A stretch of DNA of 34,314 bases from the IMG/VR virus record IMGVR_UViG_3300024062_000028, positions 1 to 34,314 of that record; one strand, 5' to 3'. The stretch is from a virus. This document shows, one piece after another, positions 5,656-12,176 of this stretch (positions within the stretch are counted from its first letter, which is position 1; every line of letters begins with the position of its first letter). A program made the translations under genes and the position numbers. The notes beneath the pieces are model-generated. The model had not been told where the DNA came from. It made no database searches and saw only the letters and a program-made list of their open reading frames with translations.

Positions 5656-7889
5656 TTCTTTAAATGTCTATAAAATGTATTTCTACTAATATCTAAAGCA
5701 TCAGCTAAATCTTTTTTAGCTACTTTAGGAAATTTATTTGATACTAATATACTTAATTCCTTTGCTGGTTTTTCTTTGTGCTTATTAATAAATTCACTTA
5801 ATGTATTATTTTGTTTATTCTCAATCTTATTATTTTTAGCCATTGATATAAAATAATTAGATAATTCAGTAGCACCTTTTATAGATTCATCTGTAATTAC
5901 AGTAGCGTGTTCATCATTGTAAATTTTATTAATAAACTCTAATATCAAAGCAAATCTAGGTATGTATGTAATTTGCTTTGCAAACATCCCAGTATGGTTA
6001 GATAACTCATCTTCACTGTTCATTAAGTCTATTAGATGTTTATGGCTTTTAGTGTATTCTTTTTTAGCTGTAGTTGTTAATTCTAATATTCTAGGTATTA
6101 TTACACCATCTTCAATAGTTGTTAAATCCCTATCAATAACTTCTTTAATTTTAAAAATCACATCTCTATATTGATCAATTAATTTTTCATCTAATTCTTC
6201 TAAAGGTGGGTATTTAGCAGTTTTTTTAGGGTCGCAAAATAGCATACGATCCATAAAACCATTATTTTGATTTTCATTAGTTTGAAATTCTTTAAATATA
6301 GCTGGTTGAATACCTCCTAAAATTGGAATAAATGGATTTTCTACAAAAGCATCTTCACTAGTTTTACGATTTAATACAATTGCATCACCTGACCACGCAC
6401 TAAGAAAACGCTCTTTATCTGAGCCATCTCTATATTTATTCATATCCTTAAACCATCCAGCTAATTCATCTTTAAAAACTCCGATTGATTTAGGGTTATG
6501 ATAATGAATATCAATTAAAGATTCTATTGTAACATCATCTACTATTAATTGTGATTTAGTAGGTTCTTCAATACTAGCATTTACTTCTTTATCTTCTTTA
6601 GATAGCTTTTCATATTCTTTAAACTCCTTTTGGCGTTTCATGTAGCGCTTTATTTCTTGGCTATTAAGATCTAATAAAGGTTTTAAAATTAGTTTAATAT
6701 CAGGCGTTTTACCTACACCAGCTGAACCGATTACGCTTATCCATAAAATAGGGCTATCAATCCAACCATTCTTAACTTTTACTTTTAGCGTATTACCAAC
6801 CAATACCGAAATTAACCAAAGATAACTAACACACATAAAGTCAATACTAGCATTTAATTTTAGGTGACATTCATTAATATAATGTTGCACACCTGTAGGA
6901 AAAATATGTAAAGGAAATTCAGTATTTACTAAAGGTGTGATCTCTGTTATTGGTGTTTCTTCTCTTACATATCTATCTCCATAACCATCTGCATACGCTT
7001 GTTTAGTACTAGCTGAATAATCACCGCCGAAATACTTATAAGTATAAACATCAAATGAATTTAACGGCTTTTCATGTGGATAAATAGTACCTGTACTAAA
7101 TAAATACATCTTATTTGAATCGTCAAAAATATGACCGCTAAAATATGAATCGGAACCTTTACGCTTTATTAATGTAGATTTCTTTTTGTGTGCTATAATA
7201 TCAAAATCATCAGAACAAATATCTAAAATAGAATTTCTTTGTGAAAAATCTTCCCACGGTGATAACCCATCTTGTGTTATAGTTTGTCGTTTTTTTACTT
7301 TAGGTTGTACAACTTCTTCATAGTTATAAGTTTCTGAAATTTGCCATAACATTTTTCTATCTTCATCTGATATGTAATCTATTTCATGATATTGTAAACC
7401 CTTAACTCTTTTGTAAATATAAACAAATCCTTTTGTACCTCTAGATTCAATTAGAGCTTCTTTATAGCCTTTTGGCTTAGCTATTTTAGTATTACCTTGT
7501 ACTAATTTAGATTTGTATAAAATATGATAGCCTAAACTTTGAGTTTGAACAATGCAAAATTTACCGTAAAAGTTATCTATGTGGCTATCAAGTAAATCAA
7601 AGTATTCTTTTAAAAAACCATCACGATCTTGTTTAGTTTTTAATATCTTAGAATCTACATCTATAGCTTCTACATCAGATTGACCAGTTAACAACCCAAA
7701 AGAAACTGTTTCTTTATCTCTGTACCATCCATCAAACTGTAATAAATTAGCTGGTGTTTCATAAAAAGGCGTTGTACTAAATAAATTCGGTTTGTGATTG
7801 CCTTTATGTTCCTTGATAGGTATTACAGATAAACCTTTATTTAATAGGTTGCTGTAAAAACCCTCTTTTTGTTTTATTAGTTTTTTCAT
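5652..7889 (-). CDS. Primase-polymerase / DUF3987-type helicase fused replication protein
   Basis: A 745-aa multidomain protein. The N-terminal about 190 residues fit a Prim-Pol (AEP) domain: VEAIDVDSK with Asp77 and Asp79 as metal ligands, then SLGYHILYK with His122. The middle holds a helicase-like P-loop ATPase of the DUF3987 type, with Walker A GSAGVGKT (388-395) and Walker B FKDELAGW (472-479). The last 25 residues form a HTH, KDLADALDISRNTFYRHL, perhaps for origin recognition. It overlaps the helicase gene downstream by 4 bases. Its about 100-nt leader has a promoter and strong pseudoknot-type pairing. Likely the primase-helicase that starts phage DNA replication. Confidence 0.85.
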   Translation of the reverse strand: MKKLIKQKEGFYSNLLNKGLSVIPIKEHKGNHKPNLFSTTPFYETPANLLQFDGWYRDKETVSFGLLTGQSDVEAIDVDSKILKTKQDRDGFLKEYFDLLDSHIDNFYGKFCIVQTQSLGYHILYKSKLVQGNTKIAKPKGYKEALIESRGTKGFVYIYKRVKGLQYHEIDYISDEDRKMLWQISETYNYEEVVQPKVKKRQTITQDGLSPWEDFSQRNSILDICSDDFDIIAHKKKSTLIKRKGSDSYFSGHIFDDSNKMYLFSTGTIYPHEKPLNSFDVYTYKYFGGDYSASTKQAYADGYGDRYVREETPITEITPLVNTEFPLHIFPTGVQHYINECHLKLNASIDFMCVSYLWLISVLVGNTLKVKVKNGWIDSPILWISVIGSAGVGKTPDIKLILKPLLDLNSQEIKRYMKRQKEFKEYEKLSKEDKEVNASIEEPTKSQLIVDDVTIESLIDIHYHNPKSIGVFKDELAGWFKDMNKYRDGSDKERFLSAWSGDAIVLNRKTSEDAFVENPFIPILGGIQPAIFKEFQTNENQNNGFMDRMLFCDPKKTAKYPPLEELDEKLIDQYRDVIFKIKEVIDRDLTTIEDGVIIPRILELTTTAKKEYTKSHKHLIDLMNSEDELSNHTGMFAKQITYIPRFALILEFINKIYNDEHATVITDESIKGATELSNYFISMAKNNKIENKQNNTLSEFINKHKEKPAKELSILVSNKFPKVAKKDLADALDISRNTFYRHLKK

Positions 7890-7903
7890 TAGCTGTTAAA
7901 AAT

Positions 7904-7985
7904 AGAAAACCCGAATTACTGTAGCGCCTTGGATTGCATTTAGTAAAACGGGTTTCTGTATAAATTTCTTTGAAAGTTCCAAGGC
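7904..7985 (-). promoter_or_regulatory. Structured 5' leader of the primase gene (pseudoknot topology)
   Basis: On the minus-strand transcript, GCCTTGGA (7985-7978) can pair perfectly with TCCAAGGC (7933-7926). AGAAACCCG (7957-7949) can pair with CGGGTTTTCT (7913-7904) with one bulged T. The order a-b-a'-b' is that of an H-type pseudoknot. The second stem is followed by a T-rich run (TTTTCTATTTTTAAC) and ends 14 bases before the ATG at 7889. The first stem starts within a few bases of the predicted transcription start. A translational or attenuation control element is inferred. Confidence 0.55.
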
Positions 7986-7996
7986 TTTCGATATGA

Positions 7997-8004
7997 CAAA
8001 TATA
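7997..8004 (-). promoter_or_regulatory. Promoter -7 box for the replication operon
   Basis: The minus strand reads TATATTTG, 107 bases before the primase ATG. The -33 position has TTAG 19 bases upstream. The surrounding sequence GACAAATATAATAAACTTTT (+ strand, from 7996) is repeated exactly at the portal promoter (32360-32379). Confidence 0.6.
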
Positions 8005-8049
8005 ATAAACTTTTATTAATATCCTAATTTTTATATTATTTATTTACCC

Positions 8050-8227
8050 GATACATGTTACATTGTCGATACGTCACAAATGTATCACTAAAAAAAAAGC
8101 TCCCTACGGGTTTTTATTGGGCTAGAGCAAGGTTTGAGAGTAAAATGTTACATTGTTACGTCAGTTTTGGAAATTCTAAAAAACTAAAACTAAAAACTTC
8201 AATTATTATAGGGTTACAAATGTATCA
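8050..8227 (-). repeat. Repeated operator/iteron-like elements upstream of replication genes
   Basis: A 37-bp element at 8050-8086 is bounded by GATACAT and ATGTATC. Its left half TGTTACATTGT...TACGTCA (8056-8076) recurs with a 3-base deletion at 8146-8163. Its right half GTCACAAATGTATCA (8073-8087) recurs with one change at 8213-8227. On the minus strand the right halves contain TACATTTG, a possible TAnnTTTG box. The cluster fills the otherwise gene-free 7890-8268 region together with a terminator and the primase promoter. It could be a repressor operator set or origin iterons. Confidence 0.6.
8090..8128 (-). terminator. Probable intrinsic terminator of the recombination operon
   Basis: On the minus strand GCTC (8128-8125) pairs with GAGC (8102-8099), with CC/GG continuation and a 3-base bulge, followed by nine T residues (8098-8090). 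It lies between the MazG-like gene and the primase promoter, so it would insulate the replication operon. Confidence 0.55.
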
Positions 8228-8268
8228 TTTATGAATCAAAACACGATCAACGTCAATAAAACACCGTG

Positions 8269-8463
8269 TTAAGAAGGGTTACACTTTCGGCGCATACTTT
8301 GTAATTTTTCAATATAAAGTGTTGCATCCATTAATTCTTCTTTTAAGTGTTGCAAAAAATCATCATCATTATTTTCTTCTAAAGTTGTGTTATATTTTTT
8401 AATTCCAGCTTCAGAACGTTGTTTAAATTGATCAATTACTTTTTTTACTATTATGTCTTTCAT
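8269..8463 (-). CDS. MazG-like small protein (possible NTP pyrophosphohydrolase fragment)
   Basis: A 64-aa all-helical protein. The pattern FKQRSEAGIKKYNTTLEENN...FLQHLKEELMDATLYIEKL resembles the short phage proteins related to the all-alpha NTP pyrophosphohydrolase (MazG/DUF5664-like) families, where the EELxDA segment carries metal-binding acids. At 64 residues it holds only part of such a fold, so it may act as an oligomer or not be catalytic. An intrinsic terminator lies directly before its start, so its transcription may depend on readthrough. Assignment rests on motif resemblance only. Confidence 0.55.
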   Translation of the reverse strand: MKDIIVKKVIDQFKQRSEAGIKKYNTTLEENNDDDFLQHLKEELMDATLYIEKLQSMRRKCNPS

Positions 8464-8471
8464 TTTATTGT

Positions 8472-8507
8472 ATTAAAAAAAACCACCTAAATTAATCAGG
8501 TGGTTTT
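8472..8507 (-). terminator. Intrinsic terminator (works in both directions)
   Basis: AAACCACCT (8480-8488) pairs with AGGTGGTTT (8498-8506) around a 9-base loop. On the minus strand the stem is followed by eight T residues. It sits between the DUF3127 gene and the small MazG-like gene, only about 10 bases before the latter's start codon. Confidence 0.75.
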
Positions 8508-8536
8508 AGGTTAAACTTTTTTATTATTTTGTTGAT

Positions 8537-8848
8537 TCAAAAAGCAGGATCATTACTAGTTGTGTTAGGTGAACTTAGTAAATCAATTTTCCACGCATCC
8601 AAAGTATTGAATACTTTTACTATACCTTCCGCATTAGTCCATTCACGACCACGCAAATTAAAAAACACTTCTACCTGTTGACCTACTTTTAAAGTGTCTA
8701 ACAACTCCGTTTTATCTTGTGATGCTTGAAACTGTATAACTTGCGGATAATCTCCTTCAGTAGTCAATACAAATTCACGTAATTTAAATTTATCTGATAC
8801 TTGTCTAGTATCATTAATTACTTTTAATTCTCCTTTTAATGTGTACAT
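8537..8848 (-). CDS. DUF3127 family OB-fold protein, likely ssDNA-binding
   Basis: A 103-aa protein with the pattern of DUF3127, a family common in Bacteroidetes genomes and phages: LKGELKVIN near the start, KLREFVLTTEGDYPQVIQFQA, a central LKVGQQVEVFFNLRGREW, and a C-terminal DAWKI before a short acidic tail ending DPAF. The fold is expected to be an OB barrel, and the position next to an exonuclease and recombination proteins supports a single-strand DNA-binding role like SSB. The acidic and Phe-ending tail resembles SSB C-termini. Function is inferred from context. Confidence 0.8.
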   Translation of the reverse strand: MYTLKGELKVINDTRQVSDKFKLREFVLTTEGDYPQVIQFQASQDKTELLDTLKVGQQVEVFFNLRGREWTNAEGIVKVFNTLDAWKIDLLSSPNTTSNDPAF

Positions 8849-8855
8849 ATTTTAT

Positions 8856-9140
8856 TTATTTATTTATTTGATTTCTTTTAGCTTCTTCTAATCTTTCTGC
8901 GAATTTGCTACGTGGTTTTTTATTTTCATTGTAGTGTTTAAATTCCTTTTCATTTTTATTTAATTGAACTAACCCCCAAATAATAAGAACTATTAAAAAA
9001 ATAACTAATCCAAACCAAAAAGGCATAGTTACCACCCACCAACTCCAGTTAATTACATTTACTAATTTAAGTACAACAAAAGCCACACCTAATAATCCTA
9101 ATACACTTATACCACTACTACTAGTTTTTTCGTTATTCAT
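8856..9140 (-). CDS. Small two-helix membrane protein
   Basis: A 94-aa protein with two hydrophobic segments: about residues 11-30 (ISVLGLLGVAFVVLKLV) and 36-62 (VVTMPFWFGLVIFLIVLIIWGLV). They are separated by a short Trp-rich turn (NWSWW). The C-terminal 30 residues are charged and probably cytoplasmic (EKEFKHYNENKKPRSKFAERLEEAKR). It sits within the recombination operon, 5 bases after the YqaJ exonuclease gene, which is an odd place for a membrane protein. It could tether the complex to the membrane or act in exclusion; nothing in the sequence decides. Confidence 0.7.
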   Translation of the reverse strand: MNNEKTSSSGISVLGLLGVAFVVLKLVNVINWSWWVVTMPFWFGLVIFLIVLIIWGLVQLNKNEKEFKHYNENKKPRSKFAERLEEAKRNQINK

Positions 9141-9145
9141 AACTT

Positions 9146-9793
9146 TTAAAATTCTAATTGTTTAATTGATTCTTTTATTTCGTTTTCTAATTCAATAGCT
9201 TTAGCTTTAGCTACTTCTACTACATTTGAAACAGTCATTAAAACAGGCTTTGATTTAGTACCTAAATTTATTTCTGTTTTCCTTGTAATAGTTTCACAAT
9301 ATAAGGGTTTTATTTTGTTTTCAGGTCTAAAACTCGCAAAAGTTAAACTTTCTAATTCAGGGTTAACCGTGAAATAATGTAAACATTGGTGAATATGATC
9401 CAATGGAATACCACCGTTTAAAATAGTTTCAATGTGTTTTTTACTTGAAGGACATTTAATTTCTACAGCGTGTTTTTTATCAGCTGTTATGCCATCAGGT
9501 GAAATACCTAAAATACTAATTTCTTCACATTGTAACCAACCAGCATTTATAAAGTTATGACCAGTATATTTAATAGCTTCTTTTAATGCGTATGGTTCTA
9601 GCTCGTTACCTCTTTCCATAGCTTGGCTAGTATAATTATCTATTTCCTCAAAGTCCTCTAAAAATTGCCCTAATAGGTCTAGTTTTAAAGTATCACCTTT
9701 AGTAAATAATCCTTTTGATAATGTACCACCTACTTTTCTGTATTTTGTTTCGTGCCATTCAGGCGTTCCTTGTTTTACGTTTATTATTTTCAT
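9146..9793 (-). CDS. YqaJ/lambda-exonuclease-family recombination nuclease
   Basis: A 215-aa protein of the YqaJ viral recombinase family (PD-(D/E)XK fold). Visible motifs: GTPEWHETKYRKVGGT at the N-terminus (residues 9-24), MERGNELEP with Glu64, GISPDGI with Asp100, and AVEIKCPSSKKH with Glu111 and Lys113, the catalytic acid and lysine. Length fits the family. Such enzymes degrade one strand of duplex ends and feed an annealing protein. The flanking genes (9795-10328 and the DUF3127 protein) are the obvious partner candidates. No recognisable Erf, RecT or Red-beta gene is present. Confidence 0.9.
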   Translation of the reverse strand: MKIINVKQGTPEWHETKYRKVGGTLSKGLFTKGDTLKLDLLGQFLEDFEEIDNYTSQAMERGNELEPYALKEAIKYTGHNFINAGWLQCEEISILGISPDGITADKKHAVEIKCPSSKKHIETILNGGIPLDHIHQCLHYFTVNPELESLTFASFRPENKIKPLYCETITRKTEINLGTKSKPVLMTVSNVVEVAKAKAIELENEIKESIKQLEF

Positions 9794-9794
9794 T

Positions 9795-10328
9795 TTATTT
9801 TAATTTAGTTTTTAATTCCTCTTTCTTAGCTAATACAGTTGGTAGTGTTTTTTCATTCGGTTGTAATTCACCCCATGTAGTTTTAAGATCTTCTAAAGTT
9901 TTACATTCACCTAACATAGCTAAAGCTGGTTTATCATCTGTCTTATTAGTTGGTAATTGATATTTAACTTTAATACCCCCAGTAGTTTTACCCATCATTT
10001 TTACATTTTCATCAAAATATAATTCAATTTCTAAACCTACCCAGTTAGCAATATTTCTACTTTCAGTGGGTGTACATTTGTGTAAATCTTTGTAAATTTT
10101 AGCTATCTGTTTTCTATTACCTGAATTTACTACCATTGGTTTATAGTTGTCAAATTCTAAAAAATAACCATCTGTTTTATTACCTGATACGTTTACATTT
10201 GTATCATAATAACTTTCTTTAATAACTAAGATACATTTACCTTTTTCTGCTATTATTCCTTCAACATCTACACCAGCTAAATGTGTAGATTTTCTGTACT
10301 TCATGCTGTCTATTCCGTATTCTTTCAT
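9795..10328 (-). CDS. Conserved phage protein paired with the YqaJ exonuclease
   Basis: A 177-aa protein. The middle resembles a phage protein found beside exonucleases: LEFDNYKPMVVNSGNRKQIAKIYKD, then NWVGLEIELYFDENVKMMGKTTGGIKVKYQLP, a beta-rich segment that could form an OB-like barrel. The C-terminal 40 residues are helical and charged (LEDLKTTWGELQPNEK...KKEELKTKLK). It starts 16 bases after the HTH gene and stops 2 bases before the exonuclease. A ssDNA-binding or annealing helper role is plausible from context but I do not know a proven function for this family. Confidence 0.6.
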   Translation of the reverse strand: MKEYGIDSMKYRKSTHLAGVDVEGIIAEKGKCILVIKESYYDTNVNVSGNKTDGYFLEFDNYKPMVVNSGNRKQIAKIYKDLHKCTPTESRNIANWVGLEIELYFDENVKMMGKTTGGIKVKYQLPTNKTDDKPALAMLGECKTLEDLKTTWGELQPNEKTLPTVLAKKEELKTKLK

Positions 10329-10343
10329 TTTATTTTTATTTTA

Positions 10344-10634
10344 CTATTTATATTCGTTTTTTTCTTCTTCAGTCATTGTAGACCAATCACCTATCGTTTT
10401 AGCTTTTTTTATTGTATTAGCTTCTGACAATGATTTAATTGATAATTCAAAATTTGTTTCATTTTCTTTTTTAAAATTCATCTTTTCAATTTCTATAACT
10501 TTTAATTTATGCCTAGTTATAACCTGTGAAACAGTTGAATAATGACATTCTATTTTGTCGGCTATATCTTGTATAGATAATTCACCTTTATAAAATTCAG
10601 GTATTAGTTGTTTTACTTGATCTGATTTAGTCAT
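10344..10634 (-). CDS. Helix-turn-helix DNA-binding protein
   Basis: A 96-aa protein. Residues 14-43 form a clear HTH: FYKGELSIQDIADKIECHYSTVSQVITRHKL, of the resolvase/Hin-like or Trp-repressor-like kind. The rest is charged and helical (KKENETNFELSIKSLSEANTIKKAKTIGDWSTMTEEEKNEYK). Its ATG overlaps the stop of the preceding 52-aa gene by one base (TAATG), so expression is coupled. It may regulate the operon or assist origin/recombination functions. No partner domain is visible. Its binding site cannot be determined from the sequence. Confidence 0.75.
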   Translation of the reverse strand: MTKSDQVKQLIPEFYKGELSIQDIADKIECHYSTVSQVITRHKLKVIEIEKMNFKKENETNFELSIKSLSEANTIKKAKTIGDWSTMTEEEKNEYK

Positions 10635-10792
10635 TACCTTGCTTGTAGTTTACCGATTTTATCCATAAAACCCTGTTCACGTTCTTTTATTATTTCAGAA
10701 TATTCTTCATCATATTTTAGTAATGCGCTAATAGCAATTTGACTATAATACTTAATTTCCTGTTCCGTGTAATACGTGTTTTTATTTTTCAT
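10634..10792 (-). CDS. Unknown 52-aa helical protein
   Basis: A 52-aa frame in tight coupling: it starts inside the preceding zinc-ribbon gene (11-base overlap) and ends in TAATG with the HTH gene. The product is helical and charged (YYTEQEIKYYSQIAISALLKYDEEYSEIIKEREQGFMDKIGKL), with no domain recognised. Coupled starts and stops and normal codon use support it as a real gene. Function unknown. Confidence 0.65.
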   Translation of the reverse strand: MKNKNTYYTEQEIKYYSQIAISALLKYDEEYSEIIKEREQGFMDKIGKLQAR

Positions 10793-10922
10793 CTTGATTT
10801 ATTTTTGTTTTTGTTTTACAATTCGGGCAATTATAAACACCCTCTTTAATATTTTCTTTTACTTCTTCTAAATAGTGTTCTGTTTCACAAACAAAACATA
10901 CTACTGTTTTATAGTTTTTCAT
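10782..10922 (-). CDS. 46-aa zinc-ribbon protein
   Basis: A 46-aa protein with VCFVCE near residue 8 and NCPNCKTK near residue 33: two CxxC pairs about 20 residues apart, the pattern of a small zinc ribbon. It overlaps the preceding gene by 4 bases (ATGA) and the following one by 11 bases. A role as a small nucleic-acid-binding or transcription-related factor is possible; the sequence alone does not decide. Confidence 0.7.
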   Translation of the reverse strand: MKNYKTVVCFVCETEHYLEEVKENIKEGVYNCPNCKTKTKINQDEK

Positions 10923-11245
10923 AGTTTTTCAATTAGTGTTTGTAGTTCTGCACTTGGATCAATTTCTTCATAACCGTTTGTTATACTACAAAATTCGTTG
11001 TCATACTTCTCACCAAAGTGATAAAATTCTATTGTATAATCACCTACTGCTAAATAAACAGTTTCACCATCTTCATCTAGTTCTAAAAACCATTCTTCAT
11101 CATATTCTTTAGCTTTAATTAAATCAATTATAACTAATGATTCTAATTCACTAACACCATCTAATGCTTGTTTGTGTAGATTAATAGAAGATTCAGCTAT
11201 TTTTTTAAATCCTTCTAATGCGTTTACTATTGCTTTATTTTCCAT
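10919..11245 (-). CDS. Unknown 108-aa acidic protein, first gene of the recombination operon
   Basis: A 108-aa acidic protein. The N-terminal 45 residues are helical (VNALEGFKKIAESSINLHKQALDGVSELESL). The C-terminal part alternates strands and acids (WFLELDEDGETVYLAVGDYTIEFYHFGEKYDNEF). No family recognised. The promoter -7 box (11250-11257) ends only 4 bases before the ATG, so with a start site about 7 bases downstream the message would begin at or inside the start codon and may be leaderless. No second Met occurs in the N-terminal half. It is the first of several coupled genes. Confidence 0.7.
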   Translation of the reverse strand: MENKAIVNALEGFKKIAESSINLHKQALDGVSELESLVIIDLIKAKEYDEEWFLELDEDGETVYLAVGDYTIEFYHFGEKYDNEFCSITNGYEEIDPSAELQTLIEKL

Positions 11246-11249
11246 ACTG

Positions 11250-11281
11250 CAAATATAAGCACTAACTTTGTATTAAACAAA
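11250..11281 (-). promoter_or_regulatory. Strong Bacteroidetes promoter of the recombination operon
   Basis: The minus strand has TTTG (11281-11278), 20 bases, then TATATTTG (11257-11250), a full match to the Bacteroidetes consensus. The box ends 4 bases before the ATG at 11245. It follows the late-operon terminator at 11312-11338, so it starts a new transcription unit. Confidence 0.8.
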
Positions 11282-11311
11282 TTTATTTACAGTTATTTTT
11301 AAAATAAAACA

Positions 11312-11338
11312 GAAAAACCCACTATAAAAATAGTAGGT
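11312..11338 (-). terminator. Intrinsic terminator at the end of the late operon
   Basis: On the minus strand ACCTACTAT (11338-11330) pairs with ATAGTGGGT (11325-11317), with one G-T pair and a 4-base loop, followed by TTTTTC. It lies after the holin-like gene and before the recombination promoter. The stem is nearly the same as the hairpin before the portal gene (32279-32302). Confidence 0.8.
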
Positions 11339-11363
11339 GTATCAATGGTACCAATAGATTAAG

Positions 11364-11639
11364 CTATTTTAAAAGAGTGTTCAATTCTCTTTGTTGATTA
11401 TCTTGGTTAGTTTCAATTTTAACTAAAAGTAAGCTCATTGTTTGTAATGTTTTTGACATTCCTTTAATCATTTTTTCATTATCTGTATGCCTTTTGTCGT
11501 TAGTCTTTTGTGACTGTTTCCAAATGTAAAGTAATAATGATATTACTACACCAAAAACTACTGTAAGTGTCGCTATTGGTAACCAAATACCCTCATTTGT
11601 TTGCTCTATTGCTTTTAATATTTCTTCTGTTTGCTCCAT
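11364..11639 (-). CDS. Holin-like protein with one TM segment and coiled coil
   Basis: A 91-aa protein: a short acidic N-terminus (MEQTEEILKAIEQTNEG), one strong membrane segment at about residues 19-41 (LPIATLTVVFGVVISLLLYIW), then a charged coiled-coil tail (KQSQKTNDKRHTDNEKMIKGMSKTLQTMSLLLVKIETNQDNQQREL). This resembles small phage membrane proteins of the XhlA/holin class. It overlaps the preceding membrane-protein gene by 25 bases and is the last gene before the late terminator, a usual place for lysis functions. The lysis role is inferred; no endolysin is seen nearby. Confidence 0.6.
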   Translation of the reverse strand: MEQTEEILKAIEQTNEGIWLPIATLTVVFGVVISLLLYIWKQSQKTNDKRHTDNEKMIKGMSKTLQTMSLLLVKIETNQDNQQRELNTLLK

Positions 11640-11980
11640 TGTTCACTACTCATTATTACTGCTACTCCTATTATAAAACATATTAATACTTTAAAATACA
11701 TAACATTGTTTGTATTACTATTTAGTACCTCATAAGGTACACTTAAATTAAAAATCTCCATTAATAACCCACCAAAAAACCAGCTACCCAACAAAGTAGA
11801 AACCCTTTTTAATTTTTTATTTAACTTTTCAACTATAAAAGGTAAACTAAATCCTAAAAACGACAATAATAAAAATAAAATAATATAATATGCGTTATCA
11901 AAGTATTCAGTATTAGCCAATATAGGCGGTACTAGATTAAGCATAGACATTAGTAAAATTATTATTATTGTTAGTTTCAT
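11615..11980 (-). CDS. Multi-pass membrane protein, possible lysis factor
   Basis: A 121-aa protein with three to four hydrophobic stretches: the N-terminus (LTIIIILLMSMLNLVPPIL), residues about 31-52 (YYIILFLLLSFLGFSLPFIV), about 63-78 (STLLGSWFFGGLLMEIF), and about 95-110 (FKVLICFIIGVAVIMSS). Short loops and a basic C-terminus follow. The first stretch could be a signal peptide. Together with the overlapping downstream holin-like gene it forms a two-gene membrane pair at the end of the late operon. Holin or antiholin function is a guess from location and topology. Confidence 0.6.
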   Translation of the reverse strand: MKLTIIIILLMSMLNLVPPILANTEYFDNAYYIILFLLLSFLGFSLPFIVEKLNKKLKRVSTLLGSWFFGGLLMEIFNLSVPYEVLNSNTNNVMYFKVLICFIIGVAVIMSSEQWSKQKKY

Positions 11981-12001
11981 AGGGTTAAATTTAGTTTTTT
12001 T

Positions 12002-12172
12002 CTATCTAGGTGGGTTTTTTGGGCGCATTAAAGGACCTCCATCATCTGAGCCTACAAATTCTATTATTAAATCTTCACTTGTAGTTAAATCAGCTATTTC
12101 TAATTCAAATTCAAATGTACTTTGTCGAATGTTTGCGCCTTGTATCTCAGCTGTTATTTTTACTTTTTTCAT
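12002..12172 (-). CDS. Unknown 56-aa protein between fibre and membrane genes
   Basis: A 56-aa frame starting 5 bases after the SGNH fibre gene and ending 22 bases before the membrane-protein gene. The sequence starts with a beta pattern (KKVKITAEIQGANIRQSTFEFELEIADL), continues acidic (TTSEDLIIEFVGSDDGG) and ends in a Pro-rich basic tail (LMRPKNPPR). It may be a fibre accessory or chaperone-like protein by position. No domain recognised. Confidence 0.65.
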   Translation of the reverse strand: MKKVKITAEIQGANIRQSTFEFELEIADLTTSEDLIIEFVGSDDGGPLMRPKNPPR

Positions 12173-12176
12173 AATT

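Noticed and set aside
8217-8224. TACATTTG as an active promoter for the replication operon
   Set aside because: It fits the -7 pattern but has no good -33 and lies upstream of a strong terminator-like hairpin. It is kept only as part of the repeat block.
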